This document shows, in pieces, positions 51,647 to 61,300 of a DNA stretch of 64,000 nucleotides. The DNA is from Blastococcus sp. CPCC 205250 (GTDB lineage: Bacteria > Actinomycetota > Actinomycetes > Mycobacteriales > Geodermatophilaceae): the NCBI RefSeq assembly GCF_019799925.1, contig NZ_JABGCG010000001.1, forward strand, positions 186,001-250,000, written 5' to 3'. Each line of letters starts with the position of its first letter. Position 1 is the first letter of the stretch. The notes below the pieces were generated by a model that saw only the letters and a list, made by a program, of their open reading frames with translations, did not search any database and was not told the origin of the DNA. Both the position numbers and the translations under genes were made by a program.

Positions 51647-52627
51647 ATGAGCGCGATCCGGCAGGCAAACAGCAAGAGCCTCATGCTCTTCTCCGGCCGG
51701 GCGTTCCCGGAACTGACCGACGAGATCGCCGGCCACCTCGGGGTCACCCCGACCCCGACCGCGTCGTACGAGTTCGCCAACGGCGAGCTGTTCGTGCGGT
51801 TCGAGGAGTCGGTGCGCGGCTGTGACGCCTTCGTGGTGCAGAGCCACTCCGCGCCCCTGAACACCTGGCTCATGGAGCAGCTGATCATGGTCGACGCGCT
51901 GAAGCGCGCGTCGGCCAAGCGGATCACCGTCGTCGCGCCGTTCTTCCCCTACGCGCGGCAGGACAAGAAGCACCGCGGCCGGGAGCCGATCTCCGCCCGC
52001 CTGGTCGCCGACCTGTTCAAGACCGCCGGCGCCGACCGGCTGATGACCGTCGACCTGCACACCGCGCAGATCCAGGGCTTCTTCGACGGGCCGGTCGACC
52101 ACCTGTTCGCCCTCGACCTGCTGGTCGACCACGTCTGCTCCCGCTGGAGCGACCGGGACATCACGGTGGTCTCGCCCGACGCCGGGCGGGTGCGGGTGTC
52201 CGAGCGCTGGAGCGACAAGCTCGGCGGCGTCCCGCTGGCCTTCATCCACAAGACCCGCGACCCGATGCGCCCGAACGAGGTGGTCGCCAACCGCGTCGTC
52301 GGTGACGTCGAGGGCCGGGTCTGCATCATCGTCGACGACATGATCGACACCGGCGGCACGATCGTGAAGGCCGCCGAGACGCTGTTCGAGGCCGGCGCCG
52401 CCGACGTCATCGTGACCGCGACCCACGGCGTGCTCTCCGGCCCGGCCGTCGACCGGCTGAAGAACAGCCGCATCAGCGAGGTCGTCGTCACCAACACGCT
52501 GCCCATCCCGGCCGAGCGGCAGTTCGACAAGCTCACCGTCCTCTCGATCGCCCCACTCCTGGCGCGGGCCATCAAGGAGGTCTTCGAGGACGGCTCCGTG
52601 ACCTCCCTCTTCGGCGGCGCGTCGTGA
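51647..52627 (+). CDS. prs: Ribose-phosphate pyrophosphokinase
   Basis: A 326-residue PRPP synthase. Marks are LMLFSGRAFPELTDEIAGHL, FFPYARQDKKHRGREPISARL, the metal site DLHTAQIQGFFD and the PRPP loop CIIVDDMIDTGGTI. It begins 14 bases after glmU. PRPP feeds nucleotide, His and Trp synthesis and, in actinobacteria, decaprenylphosphoryl ribose. Confidence 0.96.
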   Translation: MSAIRQANSKSLMLFSGRAFPELTDEIAGHLGVTPTPTASYEFANGELFVRFEESVRGCDAFVVQSHSAPLNTWLMEQLIMVDALKRASAKRITVVAPFFPYARQDKKHRGREPISARLVADLFKTAGADRLMTVDLHTAQIQGFFDGPVDHLFALDLLVDHVCSRWSDRDITVVSPDAGRVRVSERWSDKLGGVPLAFIHKTRDPMRPNEVVANRVVGDVEGRVCIIVDDMIDTGGTIVKAAETLFEAGAADVIVTATHGVLSGPAVDRLKNSRISEVVVTNTLPIPAERQFDKLTVLSIAPLLARAIKEVFEDGSVTSLFGGAS

Positions 52628-52631
52628 CCTG

Positions 52632-52675
52632 ACGGTCTTCCGAGCGGGGCCCGGAGGGCTCCCGAGGAAGGCCGT
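52632..52675 (+). terminator. Hairpin terminator after prs
   Basis: ACGGTCTTCC (52632-52641) pairs with GGAAGGCCGT (52666-52675) with one G-T pair; an inner GAGC/GCTC stem extends it. It starts 4 bases after the prs stop. The 299-base prs-rplY gap contains no gene, only this hairpin and the rplY promoter region. Confidence 0.55.
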
Positions 52676-52792
52676 GGGAGGCGCTCCGCGCAGCGGGTCC
52701 TGCCGAGTGGGGGCCCGCAGGGTCCCCCGAGGTGGGACGGGTGGGGCTCAGCGCAGGCCGGGACGGCACCTGGCCGCGGTCACCCGGCGGAT

Positions 52793-52817
52793 GCCGGGTA
52801 AGGTTGTAGAGCCCGGC
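52793..52817 (+). promoter_or_regulatory. Candidate rplY promoter -10 flanked by inverted repeat
   Basis: TAAGGT (52799-52804) is a good actinobacterial -10 box. It is framed by GCCGGG (52793-52798) and CCCGGC (52812-52817). Transcription would give a leader of about 115 bases before rplY. No matching -35 box is evident. Confidence 0.35.
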
Positions 52818-52926
52818 GAGGGAGCGGTTCGTCCGTCTCCGTTATCGACGTGCGTGTGCCCTCCAGGGGTGTGCCGCGCTCGTGTGCCGGCCACAGACCG
52901 ATCCACCTGTTGAGGAGCACACCACC

Positions 52927-53631
52927 GTGGCTGACTACCGCCTCGTCGCCGAGGCCCGCACCGAGTTCGGCAAGGGCAGTGCCCGCCGCACCCGCCGTGC
53001 CGGCCGCATCCCCGCCGTCCTGTACGGGCACGGCCAGGACGTCGTCCACCTGTCGCTGCCGGCCCGCGAGTTCGCCGCGGTCCTGCGCAACGGCGGCACC
53101 AACGCCCTGATCACCATCGAGCTCGACGGCACCGAGCACCTGGCGCTCACCAAGGCCGTGCAGCGCGACCCGCTGACCCGGATCCACGAGCACGTCGACC
53201 TGCTGACGGTCCGCCGCGGCGAGAAGACCACGGTCGAGGTCCCGATCGTGGTCGTGGGCGAGCCGGGCGTCGACGCGATCCCGAACCACCAGATGAACGC
53301 CGTCTCCATCGAGGCCGACGCCACGCGCCTGCCCGACACGATCGAGGTCGACGTCACCGGCCGCACCGCCGGCCAGAACATCACCGCCGGCGACCTGGTG
53401 CTGCCGGCCGGCGCGACGCTGATCAGCGACCCCGAGGCGCTGGTCATCGGCTTCCTGGGCGCCCCGACGGCCGAGGCCCTCGAGGCCGAGCTCGCCGAGG
53501 CCGAGGCCGAGGCCGGCATCGAGCGCGACGAGTCCGACGCCGACGCCGAGGCCGCCGGCGAGGGCGACGTCGTCCCCGAGCCGCAGGACCAGGGCAGCGG
53601 CGAGTCGATGGACGCCGCCGAGAACAGCTGA
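52927..53631 (+). CDS. rplY: 50S ribosomal protein L25/general stress protein Ctc
   Basis: A 234-residue long-form L25 (TL5/Ctc type). The N-terminal 5S rRNA-binding domain has [29 protein letters not shown]. The C-terminal TL5 domain is followed by an acidic tail (about 190-234, Glu/Asp/Ala-rich). GTG 52927 has AGGAG 9 bases upstream. Linkage to prs and pth is conserved. Confidence 0.95.
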   Translation: MADYRLVAEARTEFGKGSARRTRRAGRIPAVLYGHGQDVVHLSLPAREFAAVLRNGGTNALITIELDGTEHLALTKAVQRDPLTRIHEHVDLLTVRRGEKTTVEVPIVVVGEPGVDAIPNHQMNAVSIEADATRLPDTIEVDVTGRTAGQNITAGDLVLPAGATLISDPEALVIGFLGAPTAEALEAELAEAEAEAGIERDESDADAEAAGEGDVVPEPQDQGSGESMDAAENS

Positions 53632-53639
53632 GGCATCCG

Positions 53640-54287
53640 CTGACCGAGAGCACGACCCGCAGGGGCGCCGGCACCGCCGGCGCCCCTGCGGCGTCCCCGC
53701 CGTCGGAGGGGCCCTTCCTGCTGGTGGGGCTCGGCAACCCCGGCGCCACCTACGCCGGCAACCGCCACAACGTCGGGGCGATGGTGCTCGACGAGCTCGC
53801 CGCGCGCGCCGGCGTGAAGCTCTCCCCGGGCAAGGGGGCGCGGTCGCGCGCCCTGGTCGGCGAGGGCCGGCTGGCCGGACGGCGGGTCGTCCTGGCCCGG
53901 CCCACCTGCTACATGAACGAGTCCGGCGGACCGGTCCGCGGGCTGCTCGACTACTCCAAGGTCGCCGTCGAGGACCTCGTCGTCGTGCACGACGAACTCG
54001 ACATCCCCTTCGCCGCCGTGCGGCTCAAGCGGGGTGGGGGAGAGGGCGGGCACAACGGCCTGCGCTCGATCAGCCGCTCCACCGGCACCCGCGACTACCT
54101 CCGCGTGCGGGTCGGCATCGGCCGCCCGCCCGGTCGCCAGGACCCGGCCGACTTCGTGCTCAAGGACTTCTCGGCGACCGAGCGCAAGGAGCTCGACCTG
54201 CTGGTGGCCGAGGCGGCGGACGCGGCCGAGGAACTCCTGGGCCGTGGCCTCGAGGCCGCCCAGAACGTGGTCCACCCCCGCACCTGA
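53640..54287 (+). CDS. pth: Peptidyl-tRNA hydrolase, non-standard start likely
   Basis: A 187- to 215-residue enzyme that frees tRNA from peptidyl-tRNA. Family marks are [22 protein letters not shown] with the catalytic His, [47 protein letters not shown] 53724 is the first standard start, but it would remove the first beta strand (FLLV) and has poorly spaced GGAGG. CTG 53640 (GAGG 6 bases upstream) and CTG 53718 (GGAGG 8 bases upstream) both keep the strand. I list 53640 as the longest open possibility. Confidence 0.88.
   Translation: MTESTTRRGAGTAGAPAASPPSEGPFLLVGLGNPGATYAGNRHNVGAMVLDELAARAGVKLSPGKGARSRALVGEGRLAGRRVVLARPTCYMNESGGPVRGLLDYSKVAVEDLVVVHDELDIPFAAVRLKRGGGEGGHNGLRSISRSTGTRDYLRVRVGIGRPPGRQDPADFVLKDFSATERKELDLLVAEAADAAEELLGRGLEAAQNVVHPRT
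53658..53690 (+). terminator. Perfect 15-bp hairpin between rplY and pth
   Basis: CGCAGGGGCGCCGGC and GCCGGCGCCCCTGCG form a perfect 15-bp stem with a 3-base loop. If pth starts at 53718 or 53724 the hairpin lies in the 92-base gap and can act as a terminator or attenuator. If pth starts at 53640 it lies within the coding sequence. Confidence 0.55.
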
Positions 54288-54493
54288 CGCCTCTCGTCAC
54301 GCTGCGTGCCGGACGGGTGACGGTTTCTGGCCCCCGTAGGAGTGAACGGTCACGGTGTGTGTTGACCCCTCGGTGACCGACTGTGAGTGTCCTCGGTGGT
54401 GCGGAGGCACCGGATCTCGTGGACCTGCACGTCAGGCCCGCGATCGGTCCGGGACTCCGCCACACAGTGTCACGTCGGTGTCCGGGGGGAACC

Positions 54494-55987
54494 GTGCTAC
54501 TCGATCACGACCAGGTCAGACTGGGTTCGGCGTCCGTGCAGGCGGCCGTCTCCGGGGTGCAGTTCGCGCCCCGGGCCGGCATCCGCCGCACACCGCCGGG
54601 ATGGGTGCGCCGGTACACCCTCGCGCTGGTGGCGACGGAGTCGCTGGCCGCCGCGGTCGCGGGCGCGGCGGTCCTCGCCGCCCACCGCTCCTCGCTGAGC
54701 CCGTCGCAGCCGCTGCTGTGGGCCGCCCTCGCGCTCGTGGTCGCCTGGCCGCTGCTGCTGGCCGCCACCGGCGCCTACGCCGAGCGGGCCTTCGGCACCG
54801 GGAGCGACGAGTACCGCCACGTGGGCCGGGCCGGCTTCCTGCTGCTCGCCGTCCTGGGCCTGGTGTCCTACGCCGCGAGCCTGGACCTCTCCCGCGGGCT
54901 GGTCGTCGTCGCCGTGCCGGCGCTGACGGTCGCCACGCTGCTCGTCCGGCTCGCAGCCCGCTGCTGGCTGCGGGCCCTGCGCGCCCGCGGTTCCTGCACC
55001 ACCCGGGTCATCGTGGTCGGCCGCGGCGGTGCCGTGCTGGAGCTGGTCGACCGCGTCCGCCGGGAGCGCTTCGCCGGCATGGACGTCGTCGCCGCCTGCG
55101 TGACGCCCACCGACCGCGACCGCGTCGCCGCCGCCCTCGGCGTGCCCGTCGGCGGCCTGGACGACGTCGTGGCGATGGCGGGCCGGCTCGGCGCCGAGAC
55201 CATCGCCGTGACCTCGGCCAGCGAGACCGCCGCCCAGTACCTGCGGCAGCTGTCCTGGCAGCTCGAGGGCACCGGCATCGAGCTGCTCGTCGCGCCCGGC
55301 CTCATCGAGGTCGCCGGCCCCCGGCTGCACATCCGGCCCTTCGAGGGCCTCCCGCTGCTGGCCGTCGAGCAGCCGCGGTTCGAGGGCTGGCGCCGGGTGG
55401 TCAAGGGCGGGCTGGACCGGACCGTCGCCGGCGTGGCCCTGCTGCTGCTGGCCCCGGTCCTGCTCGGCATCGCCCTCGCCGTCCGGCTGGGCAGCCGCGG
55501 CCCGGTGCTCTACCGCCAGGAGCGGGTGGGCGTGAACGGCCGGACCTTCACGATGCTGAAGTTCCGCAGCATGGTCGTCGACGCCGACCGGCAGCTGGGG
55601 ACGCTCACCGCCGACAACATCTCCGACGGGCTGCTGTTCAAGATGCGCGCCGACCCGCGGGTGACCCCGGTGGGTCGCTGGCTGCGCCGGCTCTCGCTGG
55701 ACGAGCTGCCGCAGCTGCTCAACGTGCTCGGCGGGTCCATGTCGCTGGTCGGTCCCCGTCCGCCCCTGCCCGGCGAGGTGGCGCGCTACGACACCCAGAT
55801 CAGCCGGCGCCTGCTCGTCAAGCCGGGCCTCACCGGGCTGTGGCAGATCTCCGGCCGCAGCGACCTGCCGTGGGAGGAGGCCGTGCGCCTGGACCTCCGG
55901 TACGTCGAGAACTGGTCCATGGCCCTGGACCTGCTGATCCTCGTCAAGACCTTCCGCGCGGTGCTGAGCAGGTCCGGGGCCTACTGA
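54494..55987 (+). CDS. Exopolysaccharide polyprenyl-glycosylphosphotransferase (WbaP/CpsE-type)
   Basis: A 497-residue initiating glycosyltransferase. Four predicted N-terminal helices (about 35-165) are followed by a CoA-binding-like Rossmann region (TRVIVVGRGGAVLELVDRVR). A fifth helix then leads into the catalytic sugar-transferase domain: YRQERVGVNGRTFTMLKFRSM, RLSLDELPQLLNVLGGSMSLVGPRPPLP, then KPGLTGLWQISGRSDL. It attaches the first sugar phosphate to undecaprenyl phosphate. GTG 54494 follows GGGGGGA; the frame is open to 54383. It starts the surface-polysaccharide region. Confidence 0.93.
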   Translation: MLLDHDQVRLGSASVQAAVSGVQFAPRAGIRRTPPGWVRRYTLALVATESLAAAVAGAAVLAAHRSSLSPSQPLLWAALALVVAWPLLLAATGAYAERAFGTGSDEYRHVGRAGFLLLAVLGLVSYAASLDLSRGLVVVAVPALTVATLLVRLAARCWLRALRARGSCTTRVIVVGRGGAVLELVDRVRRERFAGMDVVAACVTPTDRDRVAAALGVPVGGLDDVVAMAGRLGAETIAVTSASETAAQYLRQLSWQLEGTGIELLVAPGLIEVAGPRLHIRPFEGLPLLAVEQPRFEGWRRVVKGGLDRTVAGVALLLLAPVLLGIALAVRLGSRGPVLYRQERVGVNGRTFTMLKFRSMVVDADRQLGTLTADNISDGLLFKMRADPRVTPVGRWLRRLSLDELPQLLNVLGGSMSLVGPRPPLPGEVARYDTQISRRLLVKPGLTGLWQISGRSDLPWEEAVRLDLRYVENWSMALDLLILVKTFRAVLSRSGAY

Positions 55988-55993
55988 GAGGCA

Positions 55994-56044
55994 GGGCCCG
56001 CGGCGGTCCACCCTCACCCGTCGGGGGGACGACCGCCGCGGCCC
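55994..56044 (+). terminator. Long-arm hairpin between sugar transferase and glycosyltransferase
   Basis: GGGCCCGCGGCGGTC pairs with GACCGCCGCGGCCC (one bulged base) around a 22-base loop, starting 6 bases after the sugar-transferase stop. It may terminate or attenuate transcription into the glycosyltransferase gene. Confidence 0.45.
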
Positions 56045-56111
56045 GGATCTCCAGCATGGAGCCAGTCCTGCCGAACACAGGTGGGAACTGGTCGCCGACG
56101 AACGGACTCCG

Positions 56112-57371
56112 ATGGACCGCATGAGCATCGCCATGGTGGGGACGCGCGGCGTCCCTGCGCGATACGGCGGCTTCGAGACCGCCGTGGAGGAGATCGGCCG
56201 GCGGCTCGCCGACGCGGGCCACCGCGTCGTCGTGTACTGCCGCACGGTCCCCGGCGGGACCGAGACGCCGCCCGCCGAGCACCTCGGCATGGAGCTGGTG
56301 CACCTCCCGGCCGCCCGCAGGCGGTCCCTCGAGACGCTCAGCCACACGGCACTGTCGGTCCGCCACCTGGTCACCCACCGCACCGACGCGGCCATCGTGT
56401 TCAACGCGGCCAACGCGCCGCTGCTGCCGGTGCTGCGCGCGGCCCGGATCCCGGTCGCCACGCACGTGGACGGCCTGGAGTGGAAGCGGGCCAAGTGGGG
56501 CGGCGCCGGACGGCGCTACTACCGCATGGCTGAGGCGCTGGCGGTGCGCTGGTCCGACGCCCTCATCGCCGACGCCCAGGGCATCGCCGACTACTACACC
56601 GACGCCTTCGGCGCCCCGACCACGCTGCTGACCTACGGTGCGCCGCTGATCGAGCCCGGCTCCGACCGGCTCGCCGAGCTCGGGCTCGAGCCCGGCGGCT
56701 ACCACCTCGCGGTGGCCCGGTTCGAGCCGGAGAACCACGTCGACCTCATCGTCGAGGGGTACACGCGCAGCGACGCGACCAAGCCGCTGGTCGTCGTCGG
56801 CTCGGCCCCCTACGCCGACGAGTACACCCGCCGGGTGCACTCCCTGGCCGACGAGCGGGTCCGCTTCCTCGGCGGGGTGTGGGACCAGGAGCTGCTCGAC
56901 CAGCTCTACGGCCACAGCGCCACCTACCTGCACGGCCACTCCGTGGGCGGCACCAACCCGTCGCTGCTGCGCGCCATCGGCGCCGGAGCCGCCGTGACGG
57001 CGTTCGACTGCTCGTTCAACCGGGAGGTCATCGCCGACGCCGGCCGGTTCTTCGCCAGCCCGGAGGACGTCGCCCGCGAGATCGCCGGCGTCGAGGCCGA
57101 TCCCGCCCGTGCCGCCCGCGACGGACGCCGGTCCCGCGAGCTGGCCCGCGGCTACGACTGGGACCAGGTGGCCGCCGGCTACGAGGAGCTGGCCCGGTCG
57201 CTGGCCACGCGCGCCTTCCCGCGCCGCCGTCCCTCGGGCCGCCGCCGGCCCACCGCGGCGGACCTGCCGCCGGTCGCCGCCGCGGTCGAGTCCCGGCCGG
57301 ACAACGTGGTCGCCCTGCCGACGCCGGCCGAGCCGCCGGTGTGGGAGCACTTCCGGGCGGCGCAGCAGTGA
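56112..57371 (+). CDS. GT4-like glycosyltransferase with DUF1972 N-terminus
   Basis: A 419-residue glycosyltransferase. The N-terminal DUF1972 region has IAMVGTRGVPARYGGFETAVEEIG. THVDGLEWKRAKWGG and YTRSDATKPLVVVGSAPY lead to the donor-binding GHSVGGTNPSLLRAIGAGAAVTAF. This resembles rhamnosyl- or other deoxysugar transferases of polysaccharide operons. The last 45 residues are a Pro/Arg-rich tail. ATG 56112 or 56121 may be the start. The stop overlaps the next gene (GTGA). Confidence 0.9.
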   Translation: MDRMSIAMVGTRGVPARYGGFETAVEEIGRRLADAGHRVVVYCRTVPGGTETPPAEHLGMELVHLPAARRRSLETLSHTALSVRHLVTHRTDAAIVFNAANAPLLPVLRAARIPVATHVDGLEWKRAKWGGAGRRYYRMAEALAVRWSDALIADAQGIADYYTDAFGAPTTLLTYGAPLIEPGSDRLAELGLEPGGYHLAVARFEPENHVDLIVEGYTRSDATKPLVVVGSAPYADEYTRRVHSLADERVRFLGGVWDQELLDQLYGHSATYLHGHSVGGTNPSLLRAIGAGAAVTAFDCSFNREVIADAGRFFASPEDVAREIAGVEADPARAARDGRRSRELARGYDWDQVAAGYEELARSLATRAFPRRRPSGRRRPTAADLPPVAAAVESRPDNVVALPTPAEPPVWEHFRAAQQ

Positions 57372-58102
57372 GCCGCACCGACCAGGACGAGGCGTCCCCG
57401 CGGGGGCGCGAGGGGGGAGTTCGCGTGGAGGTCCAGGAGCGCAGGGCGCCGTCGGACGGGGAGCTCGAGGAGACGGCGCCGCGCCGCCGCCGCCGGCTGC
57501 TGGTCGCCGTCGGCGCGGCCGTGCTGGTCGCCGTCGTGGCGCTCGTGTGGGTGCTGAGCACCCGCGGGGACGACGGCGGCTCCGGCGCCGCCGACCCGTC
57601 CGCGGCCGCCCCCACCTCGGGGGCACCGGTGCAGGAGACGATCGCGCCGCTGCCGCCCACCCCCACCCCGACCGGGCCCACGGAGGACGTCGACCAGCCG
57701 CCGGCCGCGCTGCCCGAGGTGCCGATCGACGCGCCGGCGGCCGTCGGCAACGGCATCGTGGCGACCATCGGGTCGATCGAGGCCATCGAGGGCACCGCCG
57801 TCGGGCCGGGCAACATCGCCGGACCGGCGCTGCGGGTGACCGTGCGCATCGAGAACGGCACCGCCGAGGACGTCTCGCTCGACGGCGTGGCCGTGAACAT
57901 GTACTCCGGCGCCGAGCGCACACCGGCCTCGCCCCTGGGTGACCCGTCGCAGGCGCCGTTCACCGGCATGCTGGCGCCCGGTGCGACGGGGGAGGGCGTC
58001 TACGTCTTCCGTGTGCCGGCCGAGGCGCGGGACCTGGTCACCGTCGAGGTCGGCTACCAGGCCGGCGCACCGCTGCTGCTCTTCACCGGTCCGGCGGCCT
58101 GA
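57368..58102 (+). CDS. Single-pass membrane protein with extracellular Ig-like domain
   Basis: A 244-residue protein. A charged cytoplasmic N-terminus (1-38) is followed by a helix (RRLLVAVGAAVLVAVVALVWVLS), a Pro/Thr-rich stalk and a C-terminal domain (about 125-244) of the DUF4352/Telokin-like Ig type (LRVTVRIENGTAEDVSLDGVAVNMY, GEGVYVFRVP). It is coupled to the glycosyltransferase by a GTGA overlap and followed by a strong terminator. It may help place polysaccharide or surface proteins. Confidence 0.82.
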   Translation: MSRTDQDEASPRGREGGVRVEVQERRAPSDGELEETAPRRRRRLLVAVGAAVLVAVVALVWVLSTRGDDGGSGAADPSAAAPTSGAPVQETIAPLPPTPTPTGPTEDVDQPPAALPEVPIDAPAAVGNGIVATIGSIEAIEGTAVGPGNIAGPALRVTVRIENGTAEDVSLDGVAVNMYSGAERTPASPLGDPSQAPFTGMLAPGATGEGVYVFRVPAEARDLVTVEVGYQAGAPLLLFTGPAA

Positions 58103-58126
58103 CCGACCACCTGCACCGAGCTCGTC

Positions 58127-58162
58127 GACGACCCGTCCCCGCATCCGCGGGGGCGGGTCGTC
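58127..58162 (+). terminator. Strong 16-bp hairpin terminator
   Basis: GACGACCCGTCCCCGC and GCGGGGGCGGGTCGTC form a 16-bp stem with one G-T pair and a 4-base loop, 24 bases after the stop. It ends the glycosyltransferase/membrane protein unit. The 267-base gap before the giant gene holds this and the promoter at 58311. Confidence 0.72.
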
Positions 58163-58310
58163 CGGCGTTCCGGGACGGGCGCCGCACCTGCCGCCCAGCA
58201 CCGGGCCTGTCACCCACCGTGAGGACGTGTCCCCGGTACGAGTGAGAAAGCGCTGGTCATCACCGTATCGGGTGCACGTTCACCCCTGCCGCTGCCGCGA
58301 TCGTCACGCT

Positions 58311-58316
58311 TAGTAT
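58311..58316 (+). promoter_or_regulatory. Candidate -10 element for the giant secreted protein gene
   Basis: TAGTAT lies 54 bases upstream of the ATG at 58370, which has a GGGGG site a few bases before it. No clear -35 box is seen. Confidence 0.4.
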
Positions 58317-58369
58317 CCATCGACCGGTCCACCGGACGGTCGGGTACTGGAACTTGAGCGGGGGCTCGC

Positions 58370-61300
58370 ATGGGGGACGTGGGGACAGGTGTGCGCTCGC
58401 GCGCCGTGGCGGTGATGGCGACCTTGGCGGTCGCGACCGCGAGTTGGGCGCTGGCGGTCCCGGGGACCGCTCGTGCGGACTCGGCGCCGGCGATGGTGAC
58501 GCCGACCGACCCGGTGACGGTGTCGGCCGACGCGCTGCCGACGGTGCAGATCAACGGTGTGGTCTGGGCGCAGACCGTCGTCGGCAACACGGTGTACGCC
58601 GGCGGCTCGTTCACCACCGCCCGCCCGGCGGGTGCAGCGGCCGGCAGCAACGAGACGCCCCGGGGCAACCTGCTGGCCTACGACATCCGGACCGGGGAGC
58701 TCGTCACCTCCTTCGCGCCGAACCTCAACGGCCAGGTCATGGCCGTCACCGCGTCGCCCGACGGGACGCGGCTCTACGTCGGCGGCGACTTCACCGTCGC
58801 CAACGGGCAGCCGCGCAACCGGGTCGCCGCCTATGACACCCGCACCGGTGCGCTGGTCGACACCTTCCGGCCCAGCGTCAACGGGCAGGTCGCCGCCATC
58901 GCCGCGACCAACTCGACGGTCTACCTCGGCGGCAGCCTCAGCGCCGTGGGCGGCGTGAGCCGCTCCCGGCTGGCCGCGGTCCGCGCGTCCGACGGCGGCC
59001 TGCTGCCTTGGGCTCCGGTCCCGGGCACCGGGCCCACCTCGGGCAACCGCAACCCGACCAACCCGACCCAGCCGGGCACCACCGCGACGAGCAACAACGT
59101 CATGGCGCTCGTGGTCACCGGCGGTGGCAGCCAGGTCGTGGCCTCCGGGCGGTTCGACACGATGAACGGCGTCAAGGCCACCGGCGTGACTGCGCTCGAC
59201 CCGACGACCGGCGCGACCCGCACCTTCGAGATCAACCGGCTCATCACCAACCAGGGAGTCAACTCCGCCGTGTGGAGCCTCTCCACCGACGGCACCGTCG
59301 TGTACGGCACCGGCTACGACTACTACGGCCCGGGCAACCTCGAGGGCTCCTTCGCCGTCGACGGCTCGAACGGCCGGGTGCGCTGGATCGCCGACTGCCG
59401 CGGTGACAGCTACTCGAGCTTCCCCGCCAACGGCGTGCTCTACATCGCGTCGCACGCGCACAGCTGCGTGAACATCGGCGGCTTCCCCGAGCAGAACCCG
59501 AAGGTCGAGAAGCGGGCCACGGCGATGAGCGCCGCCGCGAGCGGCCGGGTGGGCACGATCACCCAGGCCAACGCGAACTTCACCGGGCAGCCGGCACCCT
59601 CGATGCTCAACTGGTTCCCGACCCTCACCCAGGGAAGCGTCACCGGCCAGTTGCAGGCGGGGTGGAGCGTCTCGGGCAACGGTCAGTACGTCGTCTACGG
59701 CGGCGAGTTCCCGCGGGTGAACGACCGCGCCCAGCAGGGGCTGGTCCGCTTCGCCGTTCCCTCGATCGCGCCCAACGCTGTCGGTCCCGACGTCACGCCC
59801 GGCGTGGGCGTCACCGCGACCAGCGGCGGACTGCGCGTCGGCTGGCAGGGCAGCACCGACCGCGACAACCGCGTGCTCACCTACCGGGTGTACCGGGACA
59901 ACGGCGCGCAGCCCGTGGCGACGTTCAACCGGTCGTCGCTGTGGTGGCAGGCGGCGCCCGTCGCGTGGACCGACCGCGCGGCGGCCGCAGGTGGGCACAC
60001 CTACCGGGTCACCGTGAGCGACCCGCTCGGCAACGAGGCGACCATCGGCACCGCGACGGGCACGTCCTCCGGTCCCACGCCGGCGCGGACGTACGCCCAG
60101 ACCGTGGCCCTCGACGGGGCGACGGACCACTGGTCGCTCGGCGAGCGCTCCGGCACCGCCGGCTCCGACCTGACCGGCGTCGACGACCTGATCGGCAGCG
60201 GCGGCATCCGTCGGGGCTTCGCCGGCGCGCTCAAGGGCGACGCGGACACGTCCACGTGGTTCGACGGCGTCGGCGGGTACTTCGCGACGCAGACCCCGCG
60301 CCGGGGCGCACACACCTTCACGGTCGAGGCCTGGTTCGAGACCCGCAGCACGGCCGGTGGCCGGATCGTCGGCTTTGGCGACCAGCGCACGGGGCTCAGC
60401 AACAACCAGGACCGGATGATCTTCCTGGACCCGTCCGGCAAGGTGCACTTCGGGGTGTACCCCGGCTTCGGCGCCGAGCTCGTCTCGCCTACCGCCTACA
60501 ACAACGGGCAGTGGCACCACGTCGCCGCCTCGGTCAGCCCCGCGGGCATGCAGCTGTACGTCGACGGGCGCCTCGTGGCCAGCCGGACCGACGTGATCAT
60601 GGCGCAGGACTACATCAACGGCTACTGGCGTATCGGCGGCGACCGCACGTGGTCCGGTGCGCCGTACTTCAACGGACTCATCGACGAGGTCGCCGTCTAC
60701 CCGGTCGCGCTGACGCCCGAGCAGGTGGCCCGGCACCACTCCCTGGCCACGACGGGCACGGCGCCGAACGCGGCACCGACGGCGTCCTTCACCGCCGGCG
60801 TCCAGGACCTCACCGCGTCGGTCGACGGCCGCGCGTCGAGCGACCCGGACGGCACGGTCCAGAGCCACAGCTGGGACTTCGGCGACGGCACCACGGGCAC
60901 CGGGGCGACGACCACGCACGCCTACACCCGGGGTGGCACGTACACGATCCGGCTGACCGTCACCGACGCCGCGGGCGCCACCGCGACGACGGAGCGCCAG
61001 GTCACCGTGGTCGAGCCGCCCAACCGGGCGCCGGTCGCGTCGTTCACCTCGACGTCCTCGGGTCTGGTTGCCTCGGTGGACGGGCGCGGGTCGACCGACG
61101 CCGACGGCACCGTCGCCTCGTACTCGTGGTCCTGGGGTGACTCGACCCCTGCCGGCAGCGGCGCCACCGCGACGCACACCTACGCCGCGGCCGGCACCTA
61201 CCAGGTGACGCTCACGGTGACCGACGACGACGGCGCCACGGCGTCGGTCACCCGCGGGGTGGCCGTGGCCGCGGCGGGGTCGGCTCCGCCGGTCGCCACG

